From Nemertoderma westbladi (lineage: Eukaryota; Xenacoelomorpha; Nemertodermatida; Nemertodermatidae), in the NCBI GenBank assembly GCA_032718475.1, contig JAUCBJ010003873.1, positions 1 to 53,844 on the forward strand: 53,844 nt of DNA. Direction: 5' to 3'. Below, piece by piece: positions 1 to 10,449 of the stretch. Position 1 is the stretch's first letter. The number at the start of each line of letters is the position of its first letter. The position numbers were made by a program, and so were the translations under genes. The notes under the pieces were generated by a model. The model ran no database searches. It was given only the letters and a program-made list of their open reading frames with translations, and was not told the DNA's origin.

Positions 1-182
1 GACTATTTAAATCAAAACGTTAATCTAAAATGTTTCTATAGTCGTATTGTAACTACTGAAATAGCAGGTATGGAACCCTCATTCTTCTGGGATTTTGTAA
101 GTAAAAGTAAGAGTGATTGATTCATTTGTCTCACTAAAAAATTTCTTGATACCAGCAATTTTTCCCCCGGAGTTCAGAAGCC

Positions 183-556
183 GGAAATTTGACCCGTGAG
201 CTGATTGGTTAATTCACGGAACAATATTCCTGTACGGAACGTACAGGAATATTGTTCCGTGAATTAACCAATCAGCTCACGGGTCAAATTTCCTGTTTTC
301 CTACAGGAATTTTTGATATTTCCAAAGATTCAAGACCCAATTATACAGACCTGCATAATATTGTAACATGTGTTAACTTTCGTTTATTGTTTTGGTTCCC
401 TCAACACGCCTCTGTAACATGCACCTTTACTGACCTGTTCCCTAAATATTAAGTGGGGGACAACTCCTTCTGAATGGATCAACAATTCCTGTATGAAAAC
501 ATGAATATTGATCCGTGAGCTGATTGGTTATTCACGGATAAATATACGTGTACGGA
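183..556. mobile_element. Foldback element, copy A
   Basis: Positions 183-235 and 241-293 are a perfect 53-bp inverted repeat around a 5-nt loop. A diverged direct copy of the left arm lies at 507-556, so 241-293 and 507-556 form terminal inverted repeats of about 50 bp around an internal core (336-427). No ORF of note is present. The core recurs in other inverted-repeat elements of this window. No target duplication was assigned, so the exact ends are uncertain. Confidence 0.6.
336..427 (+). repeat. Dispersed core repeat, copy A
   Basis: A core of about 90 bp starting with CCCAATTAT, containing ACTTTCGTTTATTGTTTTGG in the middle and CCTCTGTAAC near its end. Closely similar copies occur at 35221-35327 and partially at 14380-14434, 31261-31313, 7252-7297 and (reverse strand) 41191-41212. 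In the four clearest cases it lies between inverted arms. Confidence 0.65.
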
Positions 557-560
557 ACGG

Positions 561-1949
561 CTAGTCGGAGTTCTCGTTTGGGTCACTTATGACCCAAGAA
601 TGGTTCAGGAGGTGACTCATATGACGCCGAGCAAGTTTCAGCCAATCAGAACATTTTTTCTGTCTTCACCGCCTTACTGTAGTAGTGTAGAAATTTAAAT
701 TGCCAAGGTTTCTCCTTCAAGGAGTCTCTATCTCCTGACTGTGCTGAGGTCATAAGCCTTTCATTGCTGTAACAAGCCATTATTAGAACGGTACATTATC
801 ATTAAATTGACTTTCGATTTATTGTTAGAGAACCAAATTTTTGATGGTTGAGCTGGTATATTTTCTCATCGACAGACATAGTGATATGTAATATAATATA
901 CAAGATGAGATAATTGCGATACTTTCAGACTTTATGGAATTACACCATGTCTTAGGAATATTAGAGTCTACTCTATCTATCTACTCTAGTGGCTACGATT
1001 TTTTGGTAACCTTCGACCATTATATTTTTCCGCCCCCACTCACGTGTACATTATTTCTTTATATTGCATGGTCGCTTTATTATTTTTGGCGGTAAATTTA
1101 AATTCTTATATTTGCATTGTCTGCATGTGGCTGTAATCTACTTTTCTCTATTATATATTCCTGAAGAAGGCCTCTATTTGAGGCAGAAAGCTCGTAAGAT
1201 TTTATTTATTTTTCTGTTTGTGGGTGTCGACATTCCCTCGTCTGTTTTAATAATTTATAGAAAACTAACAAGGGAAAAAGAAAAACAGCCTAACAACAAG
1301 TTCGTCTGTATTTCCCTGTTTTCAATAAGAACTACAGTAATAGTGATCAGCCAAAGGGATAGCGAGAGTTTTTATAGCAGGCACATCGGATGCTCGAACA
1401 AATACCGAAAAAATACATTCCAAAAACAGGTGGAGTACTGGAGGATCGAAATAGTGATGTTCCCGAACTATTTAATTAATTGTGGAATAAGCTGTGATTG
1501 AAAGGGAAAGGAATACTATTTACACTGACAGGCACATTAATTCGTCTATCTCGGTAACTAGAAGTAGCATAAAATTTACAAATATATCAGGAAATTTTGC
1601 AGGATATATGAAGGTAACGATGCAAAAAATTATACAATTCCACTGCAGGGAAATTGAAGAATTTTCACTAATGTTAATGAAGATTTCTCATAAAATTGGG
1701 ATTGCTAATTTATTTATCTATTTTCGTTTAAAAACCACAAGAGTTTATGATATAAGGACTCAATTTTATGGGACATTGATGGGTTTTTGAGGTCGAGGGT
1801 TTTATGAGACGAGTTCCACCCCTGAGTAGATAAAATTTCTGATATAAAGTTTCATAATCATATTGTACCAGCCAAAATGATAATACAAAAAATAAATTGG
1901 TATCTATGTAGAAATACATAGTTCAGTCAATCGTGATAGTCAATCAGCT
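561..1949. other. Non-coding stretch, nothing recognised
   Basis: AT-rich sequence. A 145-codon open frame at 1064-1501 (plus) has no recognisable domain. Its stretch around 1160-1200 (CTGAAGAAGGC ... GAGGCAGAAAGC) loosely recalls motifs near Penelope-like or other retroelement ends, too weakly to call. No exon, RNA gene or element end was found. Confidence 0.4.
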
Positions 1950-2340
1950 AGTGTTAAACGGGATCAGACTTATCGGGATTGGGATTGCCACTCTCGGGAT
2001 CCCGATTTTCGTTATTGCAATTTTGGATTAAATGTTCTTAAAGTTTTCAGTATGAAACAGGTTTTGGGTAACTTTATATCACTTTATTTTACACTGCTGA
2101 AATATTAGTTATATAGATAAAATTATAATATTATTTTACAATTGATTACGAGATGGTTCACTGACATATTATTTGGATGTAATCAATATTTATGTGGTGC
2201 AACTTTTCATCGGATATTCACGAAATTTTTTTCACTATTAATACTTCGGGATCCCGTTCAAAAATAAGTCGGGATTGGGACCGGCATTATTTAGCTGGGA
2301 TCCCGACTTTTCGGTGTCGGGATCCTGTTTGAACTCCACA
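1950..2340. repeat. CGGGATCCCG-rich inverted-repeat element
   Basis: The motif CGGGATCCCG or close variants recurs near 1998-2010, 2245-2262, 2300-2312 and 2318-2330. The two ends (GTTAAACGGGATC near 1953 and the reverse of GGATCCTGTTTGAAC near 2322) pair imperfectly, as in a decayed MITE. No ORF and no clear target duplication. Confidence 0.45.
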
Positions 2341-2483
2341 TTGGACTAAAGTTGGTTTGAAGAAATAATTTGGGGTAAATCCCACCAATTTACCTTGTTG
2401 CAAAATACATGATGGTAAGGAATGAAACATGCAACTGAAATAAAAGTGTTGGGATGGTCAGATTTCTTGGAGCATGGAATTTT

Positions 2484-3390
2484 GTCATCTATATAAACCA
2501 AGACCCGTAATTTAGTGTCATTTTCTGATGACAGGGACACCCCCCCCCCCCCCCCCCCCACCCAAATTTTTCTAGAAATATTATCATATTAGTTGAAATT
2601 TGAAACACAACTAGTTCCACTTACCGTGGTTGTTACCATGAAGCCGGCATTTTCGATTTTACCTTTAATTTTTTTACTAGCGTTTTAAAAAAGTATCTTT
2701 TGCGAAATCGCACCATCCCTATCGTGGCCATTCTTCACATTAGTCGTATTCGCAATTAGTTTCATATCATTAGAAAGCTTGCGTTGCAAGGATTCGAAAT
2801 ATGTAACAATGTCTGAATTTCGTTAAGAAACGGCTATAAGCGTTCGAAGATTGCAAGAAGTATCGTTCTCTGGAGGCCATTTTTTATATTTAATAAATAA
2901 ACGATGTTCTGGAACATTTTGTTTATGTATGAATAGCTAAGTAATAGAGATATTGTCAAGGACTTCTAGAACATAGTATATATTCTATAATATATAGAAT
3001 ATATAGATAGATACATAGATATATAGATAGATAGATAGATAGATAGATATATAGATAGATAGATAGATATATAGATAGATACATAGAATATATACTATGT
3101 TCTAGAAGTCCTTGATATTGTATAGGCATATCCCTGTTGCCCACCAACTCATAAAATAAATAACACATTCTAGAATTGTATGTAATTATTAAATAGATTA
3201 AATGGCCTTCCGCGTGAGTTGAACTAGTTGTGTTTCAAATTTCAAGCAATATGATAAAGATTTGTAGAAAAATTTGGGGGGGGGGGGGGGGGGGGGTTGT
3301 CCGTGTCATCAGAAAATGACACTATATTACGGGTCATGGTGTATACTAAGTACTTTGTCATCTATATAACACCGCACAAGTACTCACAAA
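2484..3390. mobile_element. Foldback element with poly-C/poly-G arms
   Basis: The left arm (about 2484-2622) is an imperfect reverse complement of the right arm (about 3214-3390). Both contain the segment ATCAGAAAATGACAC or its complement, a C tract at 2540-2559 opposite a G tract at 3276-3296, and a shared ACAACTAGTT / AACTAGTTGT inner end. The loop holds a second inverted repeat around a GATA microsatellite. No transposase ORF, so non-autonomous if mobile. Confidence 0.55.
2957..3114. repeat. GATA microsatellite inside a 30-bp inverted repeat
   Basis: (GATA)n with scattered variants occupies about 2998-3088. It is bracketed by a perfect 30-bp inverted repeat (2957-2986 and 3085-3114, sharing ACTTCTAGAACATAG). 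The minus-strand open frame over it, rich in Tyr-Leu-Ser-Ile, is a repeat artefact. Confidence 0.75.
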
Positions 3391-4351
3391 AAAATTATTG
3401 GCATTATTGCAACTAATTTCACCTACCCTTGTCGCTAAGATGTCCTTTAAGTTCTACAGCCTGCCGATAGAAAGAAGGCGAAAAGTGACAATTTTCTACC
3501 ATGTTCAGTTCATGTGCATAATCGGTTCAAACGGAAACTTAGATTCTGTAAGCAAGGCCTCACGAACTTGTACAGCCCGTAGTAATAGTGTACAATCAGG
3601 GTCACAGATAGAAATGTAATACCACCAGAAAATAATTAGCAAATATTTTATGAATAGTGCCGCTTTAGCCGCTAGTACAGAAATTAATACATTTATTTTG
3701 AATTGATGTATAAGTAAACCGCCTCTAGTAATAAATTAACTTCATTATCATTCGAACATACCAATCCGGGACCTAAACGTTTAAATATAATATAGATTTC
3801 GAATTCGTTTAGATTCCGTCCAAATATTAGCAGACAGAGCGACACCTTAGAAACACATATTGTTAGTTGTTAAATTCTCAAGGAGACATTGTAGACAATG
3901 TGTAGGCTGGCCCAACAATGTACGTGATCGAATTGCACAGTGCACATCCCTTGGCGCACCAACCCGGTGTACTGATGCGTGTAAATATCATAATCCAATC
4001 AGTCTGGCATCATGTTAGTTACTGGGTCTATGTGACAAAGGGTTATGATGCAATCGGTGGATTGATATTCTATGTACTATAATTGTGAGTATTCGGCAGT
4101 AAATAATTACCCAACTTGAAAACCACAAAGGGGATAAAAAATACAGACGATATTTAAGGCAAGATTAAGTATTGTTTTAAACTAAGGAATTAATGTCGAA
4201 ATAAAATGTACAATATGTATATATTAATATTGTATGTAAATGCATTATTATATAATTTAGGAGAATGTTAACTTACTGTAAAACGATACGCTACTGGTTG
4301 CACTTAGTTAATTCATTTCTTTAGCTGTTGAAACATACAGACATAGTGACG
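3391..4351. other. Non-coding stretch, nothing recognised
   Basis: No conserved ORF, RNA gene or element ends seen. Short open frames (for example 3398-3619) show no recognisable protein features. Confidence 0.4.
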
Positions 4352-4863
4352 GACAATTATTAGTCTGACAGACAATTCGTCACTCTCAATTTGGGGAACA
4401 ATAACATTTGTTATACCAGTTGCACAAAATGTTCTCCGAATTTCAAACTAATCAAAGAAAAAACAAAGAAAACAAACACCAGACATTCTAAAAAAAATAT
4501 CAACGAAACACTAAAAAATCAAACAGAACAAGATTACGAACCAAACCAATACACCAATGTGAACCTCATAATAAACCATATGGACTAAAACAAATCTACA
4601 GTAAAATAATAGATAGAGCGATACAAGATATACAGGTACTATATCACTGATGGTACGGATACTTCCTCACCAGTACTGTATAACCGATACTATATCGATG
4701 GACCCGGTACTATATAAATATAACTGGTAGTCCTACACCTACTGTTGATAATGATAGTACAGGTACCACCGATATAGTTATAGAATTACAGGTAAATGTA
4801 AATATAATGTTGTCATTGTCAAAATAGATATCATTGGTGACGAATTGTCTATAATAATTGTCC
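4352..4863. repeat. Inverted-repeat-bounded segment (possible MITE)
   Basis: The left end GGACAATTATTAG ... AGACAATTCGTCAC (4354-4383) pairs with the right end GTGACGAATTGTCTATAATAATTGTCC (4837-4863) in reverse complement, with a few bases inserted. The interior (including a 65-codon frame at 4391-4588) has no recognisable protein. No target duplication was confirmed. Confidence 0.4.
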
Positions 4864-4951
4864 ATTTTTCCACACAAACAAACCGACCCGTTTCCCGCAA
4901 TCTCCCAGAGTTACGGCCTAATTACTAGCAACTAAACCGCCGGGACCGGCG

Positions 4952-5581
4952 CTAAGAAGGTTCCGACGACTCAGTCACTGAACTCGATGTGCTCTGTGTG
5001 TCGAGGGTTGAAGGCGATTCTGATAGACTGGTATCGGAACTCTGGTGGCATTTATTAACTATTTTTTTAATGTGTTCTAAACCTTTCTGGTTGGGTCCCC
5101 GCAGGTCGGCCGCGGTGTAGGGAGCCTCGATGGTGACACCGGCGTCCGGTACGACGATTCCTTTATCGTCGTTCCATTTGCACACGAGTTGTTTGCTAAT
5201 CGTATCGAATAGTTTCTGCGCGTACGGCGACACATCCACTCCAATCTGGTCGATTCTGTGCCGTTTTGACTCGCACTCACGAGTGCAGCGCTCTAACAAC
5301 TTATCTCGATTGAGTTCCGGAAGGCTTTCAGCGCTGCTGGGCAGCGCTTTCGATTCGCTTACTAGTTTAACCTCCGATACGTTGTACAGATTAAGGATGT
5401 GAACGTCGTAACCTTCTTTCTTCGTAGAATTATCAGTTTTTATCACCAACATTCTGGATTTTAGATCGAAGGCCATAACATCTCCCTCGACGACCTGGTT
5501 CAGACAGGTTTTACATCGCAATCTCCAACCGATCTTGAAGTACTCGTGGTCAGTCGACGGGCTTGTCGGTGAGGTTGCCAT
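4952..5581 (-). CDS. LSM12: LSM12 homologue (Lsm-domain RNA-binding protein)
   Basis: A 209-residue protein read from the second in-frame Met (5581). An upstream Met at 5635 would add 18 residues unlike the family. The N-terminal half is a divergent Lsm domain: EYFKIGWRLRCKTC, then GDVMAFDLKSRMLVIK and HILNLYNVSEVKLV. It is followed by the LSM12-type anticodon-binding-like domain (residues about 90-180: GVDVSPYAQKLFDTI, CKWNDDKGIVV, a PY pair, then HIKKIV). The C-terminal ~35 residues are Ser/Thr-rich and probably disordered. Human LSM12 is 195 aa, so length fits. Known LSM12 proteins associate with ataxin-2 and act in translational control, including clock-gene translation in flies; that role here is inference. 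The gene is a single uninterrupted exon with no visible intron, which suggests either an intron-poor ancestor or a retrocopy. The frame is intact, so it is probably functional. Confidence 0.9.
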   Translation of the reverse strand: MATSPTSPSTDHEYFKIGWRLRCKTCLNQVVEGDVMAFDLKSRMLVIKTDNSTKKEGYDVHILNLYNVSEVKLVSESKALPSSAESLPELNRDKLLERCTRECESKRHRIDQIGVDVSPYAQKLFDTISKQLVCKWNDDKGIVVPDAGVTIEAPYTAADLRGPNQKGLEHIKKIVNKCHQSSDTSLSESPSTLDTQSTSSSVTESSEPS

Positions 5582-7250
5582 GGATACAATATAATCAGCG
5601 CCTATAGAATGAATTCCTTTATCGATAGTTAACATTGATAGTTAGAGCCTCTCCCGATGTTTAGAGAAATAAATATGTTACCGGTACTTTAACAATAATT
5701 TCAAGGAATAAGAAACTGAAAACTGAAGAATGATTAGCTTTCTTTCGCATTCACTTCCTACCTGGTTCAGTGGTATTAAATTAACTAGGATATTAACTAG
5801 GCCTACTTAGTTTGGTTGATACCATTTCCCTTCACCATGGTCCCCTGGTCTGGTCACCCTTCCCTGCTTCCCCTTAAAGTCTGCTGGTCTACAGGTCTAT
5901 CTGTCTATGTCATTCCCAGGCAGCCAGGGAATGACATTTCACATTAACACAGACTGACAGAGCTACGGTCGGTATATGCAAGGTCTGAAGGTACCGGTAT
6001 GCTATATACTGGACTGGTACTGATATAGTGATATATCAGTATATGCAAGGTTGGATCTAAGTTCGTATGTTGTGGATTAAGTTCATGTCGCAGTAGGCCT
6101 ATGGGAAGAGGGAAGGATCTCAGATCTAAGTTCAGAAGTTCGTATGGGAAGGATCTATGTTCGTCACCCAAGATCTAAGTTTGCTCAGGATCTAACGTGC
6201 TCTAGGATCTAAAGCAGGGGAACCTAGACTGACACAGGTAGGCCGCGGCATAGGGTAGGCTATATATCCGTATACTGGTATAGGCCTAACTTACTAACAT
6301 AACACAGTAACATAATCTGATAATACCAATACCGTACCGGTAATACAGTAATAATAGGCCTAATAGTCTGATAGTTAAAATACAAATGACAGACAGACCA
6401 CAGACAGAAATTTTTAATAAACTGATAAATTTTCAGCACATCTCTATCTGTCTATTAATGTGAAATGGTAGGCCTAAGACAGTAAGACATTTTAACAATG
6501 CAAAATGAAAAAGAAACGCAAGCGAAGCGAGCGAAATTTATGTGCAGGCCTATTTTCGTGATTCTGTCAGTCTGTGATTTGAATTTATTTTGGGTGCGCT
6601 CGGGCTCGAACCCACGCCAGCATGCTGCCATGCGATGCCTGGATGCGCATCAGCCAGTCAGCCCTGTCCTGTCAGCCTGTCAGCGCTGCGGGTATCACAG
6701 TATCAGAGCTGCATGCCTGCATGCTGCTGCGGGCTGCGCACCGCTACGAAGCCCACCTGTCTCACCCGAGCGCCTATATGGAATATTGACAAAAAGCGCG
6801 CCACACGGATTCTGGTTAAACGAAAAGCGCGCCAGCCATGACATTCAATGCGCGCCAACATTGAAAGATTAACCATTAAATTTTTCGTAAAAAAATCGTT
6901 TTAAAAATTTCGAACTGTCATATCGTTTCTCCCGAGGCTACCTTGAGTACACCACGTAGTAATTAGCCTTTGGTTTCTCCACATATGGTCTTGTGACAGT
7001 GACAAATTGGTAGTGTAATAAATGGGCCAAGTTTATAATGTGAGCTATTCCTGGTGGCAGAGCAGTTGCCGCTAATGTGATTTACAGTATTACATGTTAT
7101 TTTTTATTATGGCGTAGGCCTACATTGTCTAATATTAGTCATCCTCGGATTAAGTTGTACACCTAGAGGGGTGGGTTGAGTAGTTAAAAGCACCACCCCA
7201 CCACTGTAACTACAACTTACTATTTTCCCTCAATTTCGAAATGTAGTTTC
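5582..7250. other. Non-coding stretch upstream of LSM12
   Basis: It should hold the LSM12 5' UTR and promoter, but no TATA or initiator could be assigned. At 6580-6850 there is a GC-richer patch with several GCGCGCC motifs. A related patch lies at 16135-16380, sharing GCGAAGCGAGCGAAA and GCGCGCCACAC. Open frames at 6498-6872 and 6590-6841 overlap each other and show no recognisable domain. Confidence 0.4.
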
Positions 7251-7251
7251 A

Positions 7252-7297
7252 TGTATTGTTTTGGTTAAAAAAAAGCAGCTACTGTAACCTGCTCCTA
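7252..7297 (+). repeat. Dispersed core repeat, partial copy E
   Basis: Retains TATTGTTTTGGTT and CTGTAACCTGCTCCT of the core, with an A-rich indel between them. Clear inverted arms were not identified around this copy. Confidence 0.4.
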
Positions 7298-7624
7298 TCT
7301 CTTAATAATGGAACTTACTGTACTGGTACTAATGTACTGGTACTCTGTGTCGATTAAAAAACATACTTTTTGTTATCATATCCATATTTATATATCAGTT
7401 GATAGACAAAACACTGCAATAATAATAATGTAAATGTACAATATAGTATAGTAATATACAGTACCTCCCATACTTCAGTAGTAGGCCCTATCTATCAATA
7501 TAGTTACCACATTTATATTATGACTGTATGAAACAGTATTGTACTGCACAAAATGTAATTTTCGCACTATGAATTCCAGTCTGGCGTGAGTGAAACATCA
7601 TTTTTCTGGAGGGGCGTAAATAAC

Positions 7625-7792
7625 TCCTATACCCCGATTCGGGGTATACCTAATTTTTCCGCTGCCTGAAGATTTTCTAGTAGAGCACCGATTCGGGGTA
7701 TAGCTTTCTACTGAAAATCTCGAATCGGTGTCACTATTTTCCACTATGACACCGATTCGGTGTATAGAGCTGTACCCCGATTCGGGGTATTT
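7625..7792. repeat. Cluster of CCGATTCGG palindromes
   Basis: The segment carries TACCCCGATTCGGGGTA-like palindromes at about 7631, 7687, 7748 and 7775, plus a related CGAATCGGTG site at about 7720. The middle forms a hairpin: GATTTTCTAGTAGA pairs with TCTACTGAAAATC across one site. Outer copies are near-identical, as in a small terminal-inverted-repeat element. No ORF. Confidence 0.55.
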
Positions 7793-7928
7793 TCCCTTAC
7801 TGCAGACAGGCAGTCAGGTGGTTATCGGGTTATGGTTTGCGTTATGCTTTTATGGCAGTATGGGACTGTCTGAACTAATATGACAATGAAACCTGACGGA
7901 CTCATTCTTTCAAACAATTTTGTCAGTT

Positions 7929-8342
7929 CAGTCAGGAACACTGGTCACAATATGTCCAATTTACAGCCAGAATGTGTCCGCGGAAAACGCTCTCAGAGTG
8001 AAATTTCTCCATAGAAAACAATGCTAAATTTCATTTGAAAACCGGCAGTGAAATTTTAACATTGGCATTCTAAAAATTATGCCATTAGAATCGCCATAAA
8101 ATTCTGTATAAATTAATTTAAGAATTAGAATCTCATCGTTGGGATAACTATCATAATATTAAAAATAAAAATGTGCCCAGCTTCTGCTTTGAGTACTAGT
8201 GGAGTTACAGCCAAAATATGTCCGGAAATATAATCGCAGCCTGTGAAGGACAAATAGTGGCTGCACGGACACTTTCTGGCTGTGAATATGTGGACAATTT
8301 TTGGCTGAGCTTCAGCCAGAAAGTGACCAGTGTTCCTAACTG
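7929..8342. mobile_element. Non-autonomous TIR element, copy 1 (5-bp TSD)
   Basis: Begins CAGTCAGGAACACTGGTCAC and ends with its near-perfect inverse, GTGACCAGTGTTCCTAACTG. It is flanked on both sides by CAGTT (7924-7928 and 8343-8347). A second copy lies at 16724-17159 with a different 5-bp duplication, which fixes the ends independently. No transposase. The superfamily is uncertain: a 5-bp duplication occurs in Transib-like elements, but the termini do not show their CAC consensus. Confidence 0.85.
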
Positions 8343-8486
8343 CAGTTTGTATCATACTGTCATAGTGTAGGCCTATCTATAAAATATAATCTTGACCAGT
8401 TGACCAAATGTGGCCCCATATAATTTATCTAATCATTTACCAACCAGGTCAATCTAATCAATCAATATACAAATACAGAAATACTA

Positions 8487-8625
8487 CAAAAACCTAGCGA
8501 AATACTACAAAAACCTAGCAGCCTAGCGAAAACCTTCAAAAACCGGCAAAAACCTTCCAAAAACCTACAAAAACCTTGCAAAAACCTAAAACCTAAAAAA
8601 TTTTCTGAAAAACCTATGGTTTTTG
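8487..8625. repeat. Degenerate AAAAACCT tandem repeat
   Basis: A run of AAAACCT-type units with variants such as CAAAAACCTAG and AAAACCTTC. The minus-strand frame here (Phe-Arg-Phe-Leu repeats) is an artefact. Confidence 0.6.
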
Positions 8626-8784
8626 CCAGCCCTGCATACGGCATGTACCGTACTGCCGTACCGGTCCGGTCAGCCGGTACAGTAATTAATTCAGTAATTA
8701 GGCAGGCAAACTGCTGAGTGCTGACTGTGGACTGAACTGTATGACTGTGGTTGTGATAAGCTTGTCCTGTTGTCAGTTTCTATA

Positions 8785-9105
8785 GGGTAAATCTTTTCGA
8801 CCTACGCGTAGGCCTACGCGTAGCTACGCGTAGCTACGCGTAGTTTGTAACTTCCATTCCTGTCATTTACCGGTAGGGCCAGACTTACTGCCTTTTTAAC
8901 AACTACGCGTAGGTGTTTTAAAACTACGCGTAGTTATTTTGGAACTACGCGTAGGTATTTTGAAACTACGCGTAGCACCTACGCGTAGTTATTGTTAAAA
9001 CTCTGAAACTGGTGATATATGACCCAATGTTGCGAACTACGCGTAGCTACGCGTAGCTACGCGTAGCTACGCGTAGGCCTACGCGTAGGTCGAAAAGATT
9101 TACCC
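8785..9105. mobile_element. 321-bp MITE built of CTACGCGTAG palindromes (8-bp TSD)
   Basis: Ends GGGTAAATCTTTTCGACC and its exact inverse. It is flanked by the direct repeat TTTCTATA at 8777-8784 and 9106-9113. Inside are 14 copies of the 10-bp palindrome CTACGCGTAG: four fused at the left end, five spaced in the middle, five fused at the right end. No ORF. An 8-bp duplication is compatible with hAT, P or Merlin-type integration, but the termini match none of their consensus ends clearly. Confidence 0.85.
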
Positions 9106-9113
9106 TTTCTATA

Positions 9114-9734
9114 AGCTGATACTGTGATAAGCCTATAGTTTGTTGGTACCACTGGTACCACTGTACCAGCCCGGCAAGCGGAAACCGATATCAGGATATC
9201 GTAATTCTACAATTATTGCAGAACTGTATTACATATTACAGTACGGCTGTACGGTACTGCTGTACTGCAGTAGGCAATACAGAAATATCAGAATTCAGAA
9301 TATCCCTGTATCCAGTAGTATAGTAGTACCAAGGCCATCTAAACAACTTGAACTTATTTAGTTATTGATATGTTATTATTTAGATGGCCTTGAGTTGAGT
9401 ACGGCTGTACGGTACACAGTACACAGCAGACAGCTGCAGCATTGCAGTACAGCAATACAGGCAGACGGTTAGAAGGCACAGATAGACAGATAACACGTTC
9501 GTCGGGCCTTCGCGCAGCACGAGGCTCAGTTATGAGATACAGATTAATATTGAGCGATTCTACTGTATCACAAACTCGTATCTAAGAAATTTAACCAAAC
9601 ACCCGTAAATCAAAGAGAGGGAAAAGCCCCCCCCCCCTCTCTTAACCTCCCTCTTAATCTGCACCACCCCCAACCCAAAGGCGCACACGGCACACAGGAT
9701 TGATGAAAGGCAGAGGTATTAACATAATAGGTTC
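9114..9734. other. Non-coding stretch, nothing recognised
   Basis: Contains many short GTAC/ACCGGT-type words and a C tract near 9630. CTTCGCGCAGCACGAGGC at about 9508-9526 has an inverted counterpart near 33178-33197. The 73-codon frame at 9140-9361 has no recognisable domain. Confidence 0.4.
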
Positions 9735-10015
9735 CACCTGGGTGTAGTGGTTGCATTGAATTCACATCTGCCGTAGGTCGTGGGTTCGATCCTCACATGG
9801 GCCAGGGCAGTCTTCGTTTCGGCACGAATGCTTTAAAGGGATCAGCCAGGGGGCATCTCTGCCTTGCATCCTTAAGTGGTAGCTAAATGAGTACTGGAGT
9901 TTCCTCTGGGAAGTATAGTTCTGGGGGGGGGGGGGGGGGGGGGGCGCACTGGAAATAAGTCGACAGACTTTGTGCGTAATCCCTGGCCTAACGGCCGAAG
10001 AAAATTTACTTTTTT
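9735..10015 (+). mobile_element. tRNA-derived SINE-like element
   Basis: GGGTGTAGTGGTTG (about 9739) resembles a pol III A box, and GGTTCGATCC (about 9783-9792) is a good B box, about 33 bp apart, as in a tRNA head. The tRNA-unrelated body includes CTGGAGTTTCC and a G tract (9923-9944), and ends near CCTAACGGCCGAAGAAAATT followed by a T run. No cloverleaf or 3' end of a functional tRNA is present. No target duplication was found, so the ends are approximate. Confidence 0.6.
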
Positions 10016-10449
10016 TTTATAACATTTGTGTTTTAAAAGTACTGTAATACAGTATGTTATATTTATTTTTAATATAACACAAAATAGAGTACAACTGGAA
10101 GCGATTCACAAATATACAAACAGCACATATTTCTAGCAAAAATAATTAAAGATCGCATATTATTTAATTTACTTAACCAACAAAGAAATCAATAAACTCA
10201 TGTTATTGGTAACATGTGAAACTCATAAAGTAATATATTAAATATATTAGGAGTGGAGGCGACCCAATTTATAAGAAATATAAAACTTACCTTATGCCGA
10301 TAGTATTGATGCTGAGATATTAGTTAATCATGTCAACACCTCAACGAAATTTTTTAGCTAATTATTCTGAAGAATCATGATTAAGTATTCGGCCAATCAT
10401 TTTGTAAGCTAAACACAATAACCTAGCTGGCTTATTAGTCTGGCTTATT
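10016..10449. other. AT-rich non-coding stretch
   Basis: Nothing recognised: no ORF above background and no element ends. Confidence 0.4.

Noticed and set aside
1064-1501. 145-codon ORF with a CTGAAGAAGGC...GAGGC motif resembling a retroelement end
   Set aside because: No recognisable RT or GIY-YIG residues; similarity is limited to a short motif.
6498-6872. 124-codon ORF in a GC-richer patch
   Set aside because: An overlapping frame of similar length exists, no domain is seen, and the composition is driven by GCGCGCC and CTGC-rich words.
9735-9810. Possible functional tRNA gene
   Set aside because: A and B boxes are present but no acceptor-stem pairing or full cloverleaf was found; a SINE head fits better.
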